From contig JAODTK010005678.1 in NCBI GenBank assembly GCA_026419785.1, positions 310,001 to 374,000 on the forward strand: a stretch of DNA of 64,000 nt, written 5' to 3'. Below the pieces are notes generated by a model. That model was not told the origin of the DNA. It worked only from the letters and a program-made list of their open reading frames with translations, and searched no databases. This stretch comes from Sclerodactyla briareus (lineage: Eukaryota; Echinodermata; Holothuroidea; Dendrochirotida; Sclerodactylidae). A program made the position numbers and the translations under genes. This document shows, piece after piece, positions 12,180 to 22,000 of this stretch. Each line of letters starts with the position of its first letter. Position 1 is the stretch's first letter.

Positions 12180-12960
12180 AAAATACTGTGAAAAAATACG
12201 AGATGCGCTGGTTACCTTACGAGGCTTGCACTATCGGTTAGCTCTATGGTGAGGGATATGGAGTTCGGCACATCTACCCACCACTTTTAAAATGTCCTGT
12301 CATTGATCATTGTGATGCTGGAGTGTCACGAACATGTTCAACTTTGTTTTAGCTGGTTACCTTACGAGCAACCTAGTGTAGCTGTAGGTGTGGGGGGTAT
12401 GTATGGGTTCTGGGCACCCAACCCACCACTTAAAAAATTTGGGGTGTCTGGTCATTTGTGACAGTGGGAGTTGTAACGAACATTTCTTACTTGTTCAAAT
12501 GGTTACCTTATGAGCTAACCTAGGTAGCGGTAGGGGTGGGGGTATGGTATGGCGCCTGGCACCACCCAAACCCACCACTTTAAATGTCTGTCATTGAGTC
12601 ATTTGATAGCTGGGAGACGTTCACGAACATTTCAACTTTGTTCCTCCACACTGGTTACTTACGAGCTAACTTAGGGTAGCTGTAGGGGTCGGGTATTGTA
12701 TGGCGTTTTCTGGCGCACCCACCCACCACCTTAAAATGTCTGTCATTCGGTTCATGTGGGAAGCTGGGAGTGAATGAAACATTTCTACTTTTTTTTCAAC
12801 TGGTTACCTCATGAGCATAAGGATAGCTCATTTTTGGGTCCTAGTTATTGGCGTCTGGTGGGCGGACCCACCCCACAACCTAAAAGTCTGGTCATTGGTT
12901 ATGGGTTTTATGGGGTGTCAGGGGTTGAACAATTGAGTTACCTTCTCCAGCAGGCTTGAC
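12180..12960 (-). repeat. Right-arm array of ~150-bp tandem units, inverted
   Basis: 'ggttaccttacgagc' or variants occur near 12210, 12356, 12500, 12653 and 12801, spaced 144-153 bp. Intervening text includes 'aatgtctgtcatt' and 'cacgaacatttcaac', the reverse complement of the left-arm unit. There are about four to five units against about three on the left. The last unit decays by 12960. Confidence 0.85.
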
Positions 12961-13214
12961 CCCCCTGGGCTCCCCGGTCTATAAACCTACAGGTTTCATT
13001 TGTGTCCAGGTCAGGTTGGAAATTTTGGAAGGAGCTAGTGCATGGAAGGTTGAAAAAATATTATTTCGTGTTCACGGTTTAACCTCTATTGACAGATGAC
13101 CAGCCAAAAATGGCATTGCAGCAGGACAGACTGGCTGTCAATGGACTAAGTCCACAGCCCTCAGACTCAAACTATTGAAATATAAACGGATTTAGACGGG
13201 CAGTTCAGACTTAC

Positions 13215-13594
13215 CTGTGTGGGAGACTGGATGCGCTGATTTGTAGAGCAGGATTAGTAGTCTGGGTAAAGGGGTTCTTGAAGGTCACGGAGCAACTAGC
13301 CGTGGCCCCCGACAGCTTGGGTTTGGTTCAGCTTGGCCAGGCTCTTGATTGGCTTCGAGGGCCGACACTCCTGGTTTGTTCTCGTTCCCCCCGGGGTTGC
13401 AGAGGAGGACCCTCCCATGTCCTGGTTCAGGGACAAGCTTGGCCTGCTGGCGCCATGCTTGTTTACGGCTGTGATCTTGGGCGTCGCGGCGGTTTTGGTC
13501 GTGGCGGGTTGCTGCGGGGCGGCGGGGGCATCTGGATCCTCCTTGATGGCCACCTCAGGGGTATTGAGACCGCGCTCCTCCCGACGGCTCTCCT
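13215..13594 (-). CDS. Exon of an unnamed protein gene (downstream of the 14386-13855 exon)
   Basis: An acceptor (pyrimidine-rich tract ending 'caactag') precedes 13594, and a strong donor 'cacag|gtaagt' follows 13215. Joined to the upstream exon the first codon is completed in phase (A + AG = Lys), and translation begins KESRREERGLNTPEVAIKED. The sequence is rich in Pro, Ala, Thr and Lys, suggesting a disordered region. The frame meets a stop near 13295, but a +1 shift in a homopolymer-rich spot near 13315 reopens it through SVTFKNPFTQTTNPALQ to the donor. That pattern suggests a sequencing or assembly indel. No known domain was recognised. The next exon must lie below 13213, past or inside the composite element. 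Confidence 0.65.
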
Positions 13595-13854
13595 CTAGTT
13601 GTTGAGAGACAAAACAAAATATGGTCGCAGCCTCCCGGCGGTGGGCGGGAGCTGTAGGTCGGGGCGAGGGCTTCGGGAAGGGACCTTCCCCCTCACAGGA
13701 CTACCCTTGGGAGGATGGTGGAGGGACGTTGCGCGGGCTCAGCGATGATCCGATGGAGAGTGCCTCCATGTCATCCTGCTCCAAGATTGACGAGGGCAGC
13801 TGCCGGAGTATCGGTTCCCTTCTTCCCCTCCCCCTCCCCATCACACAAACTCAC
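13595..13854 (-). other. 260-bp intron
   Basis: Donor 'ccacaa|gtgagt' at 13854-13853 and acceptor 'ctctcaacaactag' ending at 13595 are both close to consensus on the minus strand. The interval contains pyrimidine-rich sequence near the acceptor. The phase is consistent across it (phase 1 on both sides). Confidence 0.65.
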
Positions 13855-14386
13855 TTGTGGCCGGTGGTGTGTCCTCCGCCTGCATGGACTCAACCTTCAT
13901 TAAGCTTGGGGGGACCGCAGCCGGGGTGTCCTCCTCCGCGCTAAATTTTCTAGCTGGGGGAATTTTTCCTGTTTGAAGTGCCGTCAGGAATTCTCCCTGA
14001 GCTGCCTGCTTGAATTTTCCATTGAAATGGCTGTCATGCTGCTGTTCCACAGACCCCTTGCAGGGTTCTGGGGGGGTCTGCAGGCTCGTCAGAGAACCAC
14101 CCCTTCCCCTTCCGGTTTCTCTTGTTCGTGATGTATTTCAGCTGTACATTGTCCAGTATCTTCTGGAGATTGACGATAGCCTCCGTTGCACTTTGCCGGA
14201 CGTCTTCCTCTGTGAGAGACTGAGGCTTTGTCATCGGTCCTCTCGGTATACCCGACTGCAATGTTGAGGTCCTGGCGTCCTGCTTGGCCATCTTCTTTTC
14301 CTGGTCAGCTTTTGTTGGTGTCTTTCTTCCTGGCGGACCGGTTCCAGGGGGAGGCTGCTGCTGGTTCCCACTGTTGGTTGCAGCTC
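13855..14386 (-). CDS. Exon of an unnamed protein gene
   Basis: A clear acceptor ('tttctcctgtag') precedes 14386 and a good donor follows 13855. Translation opens GAATNSGNQQQPPPGTGPP, continues through a Lys-rich stretch (KADQEKKMAKQDAR), then a likely helix (EEDVRQSATEAIVNLQKILD) and a basic patch (ITNKRNRKGKGWF). A one-base excess in a run of C near 14072-14078 shifts the frame; removing it lets translation continue to the donor through FNGKFKQAAQGEFLTALQ. The exon is therefore about 532 bp. I cannot assign a family. Composition suggests a cytoplasmic or nuclear protein that is largely disordered with one short helical element. It is not a transposon frame that I recognise. Confidence 0.65.
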
Positions 14387-14993
14387 CTACAGGAGAAATG
14401 AAGAAAAGAAACAATCAGAAGCATGAAAAAAAAATTCTTGCCCTTTTATAAAAAAAAATTTTCCCATCTAAAAGATCCAAGGTGTGAAATAGAGGACTTT
14501 CCGGCATGATTTACTATGAAGCGGGTTTTTTTTTTTCGCAATAATGTTACCAACCTCGTGGGGGGTCATATATTCCTTTTCCACTGAATAAGCCGGTTCG
14601 TAGTTCTAAGTGTGCGTTGCTCACCAAAGAACATCTCGGGGGAAGAGACCAGATTCGTCAATTTCCCCACCCCCCCCCCATAGCAATATCGTTACGCCTA
14701 TTTTCAAACTGTCACCCTATTTGACACAGCACCCAATTCCATCCCAGTTTCGGATTTTTTTTTATAAGTAGGGGGGGGAAAACTGTAAGTTTTGTGATGG
14801 CAGGATTTGTAATTTCCGCAGGGGAGTTTCGAGAGATCGTTCTGCACACTGTACGTTCAACGTCGAACTGTGGTCATGTCCCCCATGACCATTGACACAA
14901 TATTAATTATCATCTCATTACTGTACTCCGACTGGCTAATTGTCACTGAGGTACAGGTCCGAGATAGGCAATCCATCAGGAATGTTCGCTTTA
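14387..14993. other. Presumed intron or intergenic sequence
   Basis: Contains A and T homopolymers and a poly-C run near 14670-14679. No coding frame is seen. It lies between two minus-strand coding-like blocks and is probably intronic. Confidence 0.4.
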
Positions 14994-15218
14994 TTATCCC
15001 AATCTGGACAATCCCACATAGTTGATCTCATGGTTATCTAATCTGCCCCTGCGAATCATGAGTCGAGTCATCGGGAAATTCCCATCCATATTTTGGAAGC
15101 CACCCAACAGAATAGGTGTCCATTCAGAGCTCATGTAAACGAGCAGGGCAGAGATTTGATCCCGCATAATTGTCAACGCTCTCTCAGGAGTCGAGAGAGA
15201 AGGGGAATCCGTGTTCCC
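14994..15218 (-). CDS. Candidate exon of the same or a neighbouring minus-strand gene
   Basis: After a plausible acceptor ('catttgcaatag') at 15219, an open frame reads GNTDSPSLSTPERALTIMRD and continues with IPSALL-like hydrophobic text and TPILLGGFQNMDGNFPMTRL. It ends in a stop at about 14996-14994 that overlaps an AATAAA-like hexamer. Codon content looks like real protein rather than chance. No good donor was found, so it is either a terminal exon of another gene, a frame-broken internal exon, or a relic. The product is unrecognised. Confidence 0.4.
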   Translation of the reverse strand, partial: GNTDSPSLSTPERALTIMRDQISALLVYMSSEWTPILLGGFQNMDGNFPMTRLMIRRGRLDNHEINYVGLSRLG

Positions 15219-15500
15219 CTATTGCAAATGTCCCCCCCCCTAGCCACCTGTTGACCTCGCTACCAGTTTGATTGATCTGATATGTAGTCATGGTTTGGCA
15301 AATCCACGCGATATTTGGTGATTCCGTGTAGTTCTGGGGTATCACTCACTCATTCACGTTCACTCTCTCATGGGGGCACATGCCAGGAAGCCCGTCGCTG
15401 CTCCACCCACCCGCCTCCTGAGGGCAAGCGACCGACCCAGGCCGGGCTTACCCTCCCACCTAACTCCAGATGTACAACGGAGCTGCGCTAACCAAGAGCG

Positions 15501-15818
15501 TCAGGCCATCCTGGCAGGCGGTCCCAACCCGCCGGATCCTATACAGACAAAATTCGGTGGACAGGGTCGTCCGCCAGAATCGCCCCCTAATGACCTTACG
15601 ACGCGCAGTTTGTCGATCACCAAACGGCAGCGACCCTCACCATCCCCACCTCCCCGAGCACCCTGATCAGACACAACAGTCTTGCCATCGGTGACCAAGA
15701 TCAAGGAAGTGAGGTAGTCAAGAAAGACTCCAACCCGCAGTGAGCGTCCAAGCCTTGCTGGAATAAAGTAGACTGGAGAACAGCGAGCCAACAAAACACG
15801 TAGCTGGTCTTCTGGCAC
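15501..15818 (-). CDS. Candidate exon, weakly B30.2/SPRY-like
   Basis: An open frame of about 105 codons reads PEDQLRVLLARCSPVYF, then LGRSLRVGVFLDYLTSLIL, then VTDGKTVVSDQ, before becoming Gly/Arg-rich. The R-V-G-V-F-L-D-Y string resembles a conserved strand of B30.2/SPRY domains (typically R-x-V-G-V-F-L-D-Y-E), but the residues that follow do not fit well. Such a domain usually mediates protein binding in TRIM-type proteins. GC content is high like the exons at 13.2-14.4 kb on the same strand. No start or splice boundary is secure. The opposite strand also has open frames rich in Pro and Arg, so composition alone could explain some of this. Confidence 0.35.
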   Translation of the reverse strand: MPEDQLRVLLARCSPVYFIPARLGRSLRVGVFLDYLTSLILVTDGKTVVSDQGARGGGDGEGRCRLVIDKLRVVRSLGGDSGGRPCPPNFVCIGSGGLGPPARMA

Positions 15819-16145
15819 AGATGTGTAATACCCTTGTCAGTTGGGGTGTTACGCCTAACTTTCCAGAACTCAAGTCCTTCCAGGGAAGCTACTCTGGGGT
15901 GGTGTCATTTATATGGAACTTTGACCTCAAAAGGCTCATAGATTTCCTTGACTATCCGGACAATCCATATAGACAGACACGAGAACGAATGGGAATTCCA
16001 TCAGCCCATTATGGGCAAACATAACGCATCTCCTGAACAATGCCTGAACAAAGGGGAACTGCACTACCCCTTATGAGCACATAATGCACATTACTACCAA
16101 AAACTGACACTTATCTCGATGAACAATTAGTGTTCCTGTACTCTT

Positions 16146-16860
16146 AAGCGGCGTTTTCATGCACGCGGGCTGGCGTGAAAATCGCTCAATGTTTTTCCAA
16201 TTGACGTTTCCATGCACGCGGGCGGGCCCGCGTTTTCTCGAATCGGTCATGTACGGATTTTTCCGTCCGCCCGCGTGCCCGCGTGGTATTTGTAATCGAT
16301 TTCCTGGGATTCCGCTGCAATTTACTGGCTTTTAGCTCGATAGCACCCCCCCAGAGTAGCAGAACGGTTATTTTCAAAATCATGTTTCTAACCCCAACAC
16401 TCCTAACTGTTTTCAACACTCGTAATAGATCTATATAAGTTCCTCCATTTTTAAAACGGCTTGGACACCTTTTGGAACACATATTTGCATCTTTAAACCA
16501 TTGGACGTGTCAATTTAGCTGTCATCTCCAAAACCTGGCAATTGTGATGTTTTAAATTGTATTTAGGACTATTGTTGGACATTTAGAACAATGTCCTACG
16601 AAACCTAAACCCTGGTGTTTAGTTTGAACACTAGGATGCCTATGCAACTGGTGTTGAGCAAAATAATATCTAATAATAATGAAAAAAAAAAAAATAATCA
16701 CAAAATAACAAAATATCGTATGTACAGGTTTCTTACATAGCGCATATAGGCTACACACTAAAGTAGAAAGCGCGGGATCGCGAAAACGTCCGCCCCGCCC
16801 GCGTGCATGCGACGGTCCTCGCATTGTCCGGTGCCCGCCCGCCTAAAGTGCATGGCAACT
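16146..16860. mobile_element. About 700-bp non-autonomous element with CG-rich inverted ends
   Basis: The left end has 'ttttcatgcacgcgggc' repeated twice and 'gcacgcgggcgggcccgcg'. The right end has 'cgcgaaaacgtccgcc', 'cccgcccgcgtgcatgcga' and 'cccgcccgcctaaagtgcatgg'. Read on opposite strands these match ('gcatgcacgcgggcggg' followed by 'gttttc' and 'cgcga'), so the ends are inverted repeats around an AT-rich centre. There is no coding frame. The features suggest a MITE-type DNA transposon. The superfamily is not assigned because no certain target-site duplication was found. Confidence 0.55.
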
Positions 16861-18515
16861 GGCTTAGTAAAAGCTAACCACTCCTACCTTTTGGACGTGT
16901 CACCAAGCATACTGGACATTTATCGTGTTTACAATGGGTTTTCCACCTTCACCTTGGTCGTCTGCAGACCTCACACCTGACCCAAACTATGGCACTGCTG
17001 TACGCATGTGAACACACATCCAAGTTATGAGCTCCATCCATCCAGACTTGGTAGAGATATTTATGTTACAGGCTTAAATTGGCCAAAATTCATAAACCAA
17101 ATGTGTTTTTAATCTGGGATTCTGATGTTACCCCTATTGCATATGCCCATTCCAATTTGGCCACTCACACAATACCCTGTTATCCCCCATCGCACCTCTG
17201 TTAATCCGACTGACGTCTGTACGTTGAGGATTTTTGCAATAGGAATCTCACAAATTTTGTCACAAATTTTATAGGCTAAACATACATTATGGAGAACACA
17301 TACCAAGTACAGCTTCATCAATCAGACCTAATCAATTTAATCGGCTTTTTTCAAGCTGGACGTCACACACACACACACCCCACACACACACATATTCCTG
17401 ACATGAACTGCATCGATCCTTACTGACTTTTTTCAAGAAATAAATAATAGAAAAATCTGGCCTACTGGAGCCTAGGTTCTTGACCTTATTTTTTCTTGGA
17501 AAAGGTTAGTAACCCCTAGCTCCCTCACTGTGGATTTATATAGTTGAGGTGCCAAGACTGCAAAATGGTGCCTCATTCACATGAAATCATTCCGTCTTCC
17601 CTTCTGCTTTCACAGACCCTAATATCCTCTCGGAACTGATGTGGACTGCTCTCGCTAATCCCCAAAAGATTTCAGGGACCCCCTAGGGGTACGTACACTT
17701 CGGGCTGAGTAACATCACACTGAAGGGTCATTCTCAGGAATTGAGTAAGTCGTTCAAGTGACTGAGGGGTGCATCAGGACCAAGACAGCAATATACCTGC
17801 AATTGACACGGACTCACTTGTTTGGGGCATAGGGGCAGGGGGGGAGTCATACCAATTGTTCAATGTGAAGTATATATGATGTGAATGAAGAAACAAACAC
17901 AAGGTGTCCTGGCGCGTATACATATAGACCAGGCCTGAGTCAGAATTTAAAAACATGAAAAATAACAAGCAGCAATGTAGACACCCAGATGTTCTTTCAT
18001 TTTTGCTCTTATAGAGGGGCCCAACATATTCCCAGCTCAAACTAAAAAGTGTCCCAAGGGCAAGCAAACTACTTTAGGGGAAGGGGGTTGGGAGCCGGGG
18101 ACACCGAACGACTAAAGAGCCTCTTCACACCTGTCCTATAACTGCTCGGGGCCCTGGACCTCCCTCAGGTGGATGCACTCTTTGAAAAACAAACGAGAAG
18201 TGATCCGGCAACACTACCACACATTATTTTAAAATACAATTTCATGTTCCGATAGGAACTGCTCCAGTTTTATGATCCCGACTTCATAGTTCTGTGTCCT
18301 AACAGAAACGGCTGACAAAAAAAAACTTTGTATATATTTGAGTTCACCCGTCTCCGGTCTTTGACGACAATCCATCGAGCCCTAATACTTGTAATGCCCT
18401 TCATACATGTGCAAATGTATCACCTGTGCTGGGTGCTGATCCATTTTGTTGTTGAGGTAATGTACCTGTAAAGTGTGACACAAGAATATTCTAGTTCCTT
18501 GAATAGTTCCTAGAT
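16861..18515. other. Non-coding stretch with a CA microsatellite
   Basis: No exon or recognised repeat beyond a short interrupted (CA)n tract at 17365-17394. Open frames are below 100 codons and unmatched. Confidence 0.45.
17365..17394. repeat. (CA)n microsatellite
   Basis: An interrupted run of CA dinucleotides of about 30 bp, with one CCC interruption in the middle. Confidence 0.9.
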
Positions 18516-18699
18516 CATCAACCATGATGTGAAGTGTTAAAGTGGGGACCTGGGGTGAGGTGAATGGTGGAGAGTATCAAGTGCTGTGTGTGGCTGCTTG
18601 ATATTGGGGGGGTCACGATGAAGGGACGTACTGACATGGTGCGTCGGGAGGAGAACAAGGGCAAAGCGATGCGTGCTGGATGGTATGAGTTGACAAGTC

Positions 18700-18812
18700 T
18701 CATGATCACAGGTTACTGTGAAACGCTTTGAGCAAGTTTTCCACCTGTAAAAGCGCTATATAAAAAAATTCACAAAAGGAAAAAAATAATAATATTATTA
18801 TTATTGATGACT
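18700..18812 (+). mobile_element. 3' tail of a LINE/SINE-type retroposon
   Basis: The text 'gtgaaacgctttgagcaag' and 'aaaagcgctatataaa' followed by an A-rich stretch and a short (ATT)n run matches the 3' tail seen on many L2/CR1-type retroposons in fish and invertebrates ('...gcgctatataaa' plus a microsatellite). No reverse-transcriptase frame is visible upstream, so this is a truncated copy or a SINE sharing the tail. The plus orientation follows from the tail. Confidence 0.6.
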
Positions 18813-18895
18813 CATGAATGCTCTTGTGGTCACACAAGGCAGTTCTAATAGACTGAAGGGTATGTGCTAAAAACCCTTGCATAAAATTGAAGAAC

Positions 18896-19056
18896 AAGAT
18901 CAGGAAATGCCCGGGGATAGGGGGGGGTGGGGGGGGAGGAAGGGCGGAAGGGCACCCAGGGGAAATGGGAGAGCAGAATGCAGGAGAGTTGGGGGGGGGA
19001 GGGGGAAGGCAGGGTTGGGGAGTGGCCAGAGGGGAGCAGAGCAGAGCAGAGCAGGT
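18896..19056. repeat. G-rich low-complexity tract
   Basis: Long purine runs (multiple G runs of 5-9 and a 'gagca' repeat at 19036-19055) inflate open frames on both strands here. Such frames should not be taken as genes. Confidence 0.75.
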
Positions 19057-19059
19057 GAG

Positions 19060-22000
19060 AATAGACTAACAGGCCGCTGCACCTCTAATTCCAGGTGCTC
19101 TGCCAGCAAAACTTTATCCTGCACAAACTCACGATCACAATTCCAGGAAGGTTCATTCTCCACCCGATCTGTTGTTCAAACAGACAATCGAACCCACTAC
19201 TACAGGCTATTTCAGGCTAACAAGCAAGCCTCGGTGAATTGAGGAGCACCGCCGCTCACTGCTGGGGTATGAGTAGATCAAATCACTCCATCACCCCAGC
19301 CGTGTCAATCCTGCGTTGATTATTCGATGAGGATGATTTCTCGCAGGGATTCATCTCTGTGCAGTCAATGTTTGGGAGTTTGTCAGTATCGGTTGCATTG
19401 ATTGCAATCACATATTTGATCGTTTGGAACTTATAGCTGGTGTTGATGGCGGAGGGGTGGGGGGGGTGGCGTGGATGCAGGAATGGGGGGGAGAAGGGAG
19501 ACAGTGTCCAATGAAAGAGGTAACATTTGGACCAAACATAAACACCCATATATGGGCATTTTTCATGAAGTTCCCTCCAATATGAACATAGTTAATTCTA
19601 GGCCAGATATTGAATACAAGACCCAAGACTTTCCATGCACTCCCAATCATATGACACATGCCTATACCCAGGACATATGGTGAGTCAATGTCAAAGGACA
19701 CGTAATGTCATTCCTTGAAAATGGACCACCAGCCAGACCGCTTTTTATTATATTTATAGCGATAAAATCAGTAGTCAGCTTGTGACTGACTCATTTTCGG
19801 GGGTGAAGTGACACACATTGTGGTCCTTTTTTTGATTGACAATGACCCACACTTGACAAGGGGAAGACCATGCCCAGGGTCCTTGGGGGTGCAGCATACA
19901 ATGACAAGTGCATCACCCCAGACATGGGAATTCCAATGAGGCTGTTCAGGAGGCCTCAGACACCACTATCAAATACTGCTCACACGTACGCTCCGTTTAC
20001 CCAGCAGGTAGAGAAAGAAATGCTTCAGGACCTCCCGTTTTTCAGTCACCTGTTAGGACCTGAAGAAGGGTGACTGGAGTATTGTTCATCATGCGACAGC
20101 GAGGAAGTCGTCCAGGGGTTTCTACTAGGGTCCCTCCCCCCGTTACTTACATACCCAATTGGATATTCCAGGAAATGACCTTGAACAAGACCAGGTGGTA
20201 TTCAGATTTTAGAGGCAGTTCCCCTCCACCTCCCAGGGATTTTTTCAGCTGACTTTAGTTAACTGCGTGAGCAATATGTCACGGAAGGATACCATAACAG
20301 CAGAATTATCATTAGCATATTTTATTCACAATTATTGGGACATGATAAAAAGTCAATTCCTACTCAAAGAAACAAATGCTACGTAAAATGAATTCTAATG
20401 AGGTTGATACAGTTCAAAAGTTGACAATATTCCATAAAATCTTAGATTTGTAGTGTAGTGTTTTCAGTGTTTAAATTCTTAGGGCGCTCCCTTTCTTTGT
20501 CTCTTTACTGATACATACAGGGAAATACCCGTTTGTTTACCTCAACTTCTCCTGCTGGAAAAGGGAAAAATGTGATATGTTGGTGGGTTTCATTCCATAC
20601 CAAATTCAAAAAACTGCTTGTTGAAACAGATTTCCTTCTAGTATTTCAAGGTTTCCCCTGGCCCCCACTTCCAAAAGCCTAATAAAGGAAAAGGAATTAT
20701 AAAAAGGTTTCCTAAATAGAGTATGTAAGTGCTGAAACCCTAGGACTGCTAATTCGCTTTGACCCCAAAATTATTCACTCACATCAAGCCAAAGAGGACG
20801 CGGTCGGTTAATGTTGTGAAAGGATTCAGAGATCATTAACATAGAACTGTGTCTCACAGCCAACTGTCCATAATCTCCCACTGCGCACGGATGAACAATG
20901 ATCAAGGAAGCCAATGATCTGCTGTGGAGAGGGGGGAGGGGAGAGGGCACTTTATAAAGGAAGATCTATATCAGGCAATGAGGCACAAGAAATAACAAGC
21001 CCTGATTTTTTGAAAAATTGGGAGGGAAAAGTACCCAACCTTGACTGAGAAAATGCAGCAATGTGTTTAATAGTGAATTATCGCAGGACAGAAAAAACCA
21101 CCAGCGGAGTAACATCATTTTCCATTACCGATTCGTCCTCTCTCACACTTAGGTGTTTAGTGTAGAATAAATTTCTTCTGTGTCATGGGTTACCAATCAG
21201 GGGTGTATCTAGGAGTTGTTGTTGGGTGGGGAGGGGGGCCAGCATGGAATTGGATTGGCTATCATCCTAGTGATGGGGTCCAAGGAGGGCTGACATAGAT
21301 ATGGGCTGGAAGAGATACAGAGTAGGGTTATATAGCCCTATCTATAATGTTCCAATCCACTATGAATCCTTCTACAGAGAAGAACATTATTCACATCCAA
21401 TGCAGCACTGCTTTTGGTTTTAACAACGATGAACGGGAAAATCCCCCTCCCCCTCAACACAACACCCATTTAGGCCACAGGCATGCAAGGGTGGACTTAC
21501 CATAAAAACTAGAAGAAGCTGTTTTTCACTAGATTCATCCACTTCGGAACCCATGCTAGAACCACACCAGGTTGTGCCAATAGTTAATAGCAACACAAAC
21601 TGCCATCAACCCCCCCCCCCCAACATACCCCCCCCCCCCTCATGCACTAATTGTTTAACATCAGTAGTTTTATAACCCGTCACTCAAAAATGTACCAAAT
21701 TCACTGCGTGACATGTATTGTAGTATTGTAGTGTGTATACATTACTCTTAACTGGGTACAATTCGGTATATACCAATAAATGTGAAGTCATGTATTTAGG
21801 TGGGGGGGGGGAGGGTACCTGTTGAGTACTGCCGGGCTCCTAGTCCTTGTCCTCCTTCTGCTACTCTGAACGATGCCAGCGAGAAAGCGAACTACTCTCT
21901 CCTAAGACACTTATTTTCTGAGGCAGTTCTTGAGCACAACACGCACCACGTAGTATTGGGTTCCTTTGGATTTTGGCGCATAAAGTATATATATATCGTT

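Larger units (their letters stand above)
6160..12960 (-). mobile_element. Composite element: Penelope-like retroelement flanked by inverted tandem-repeat arms
   Basis: The central minus-strand open frames carry reverse-transcriptase motifs of the Penelope-like type. On both sides lie inverted copies of the same sequence. The left arm (about 6160-7420) and right arm (about 10830-12960) share an outer array of ~150-bp tandem units and an inner block next to the array. Penelope-like elements are known to carry terminal repeats that can be in inverted orientation, so this may be one element. Alternatively, a fold-back DNA transposon may have been invaded by a Penelope-like element. I could not identify a clean target-site duplication, so the outer limits are uncertain. 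The right arm is longer by about 500 bp between 11690 and 12180. Confidence 0.65.

Noticed and set aside
18896-19163. Minus frame starting MENEPSWNCDREF
   Set aside because: The first 30 residues look protein-like, but the rest is Pro-rich low complexity and no splice acceptor or donor supports an exon.
18877-19242. 121-codon plus-strand open frame
   Set aside because: It arises from a G-rich purine tract; the composition is low complexity and the opposite strand is equally open.
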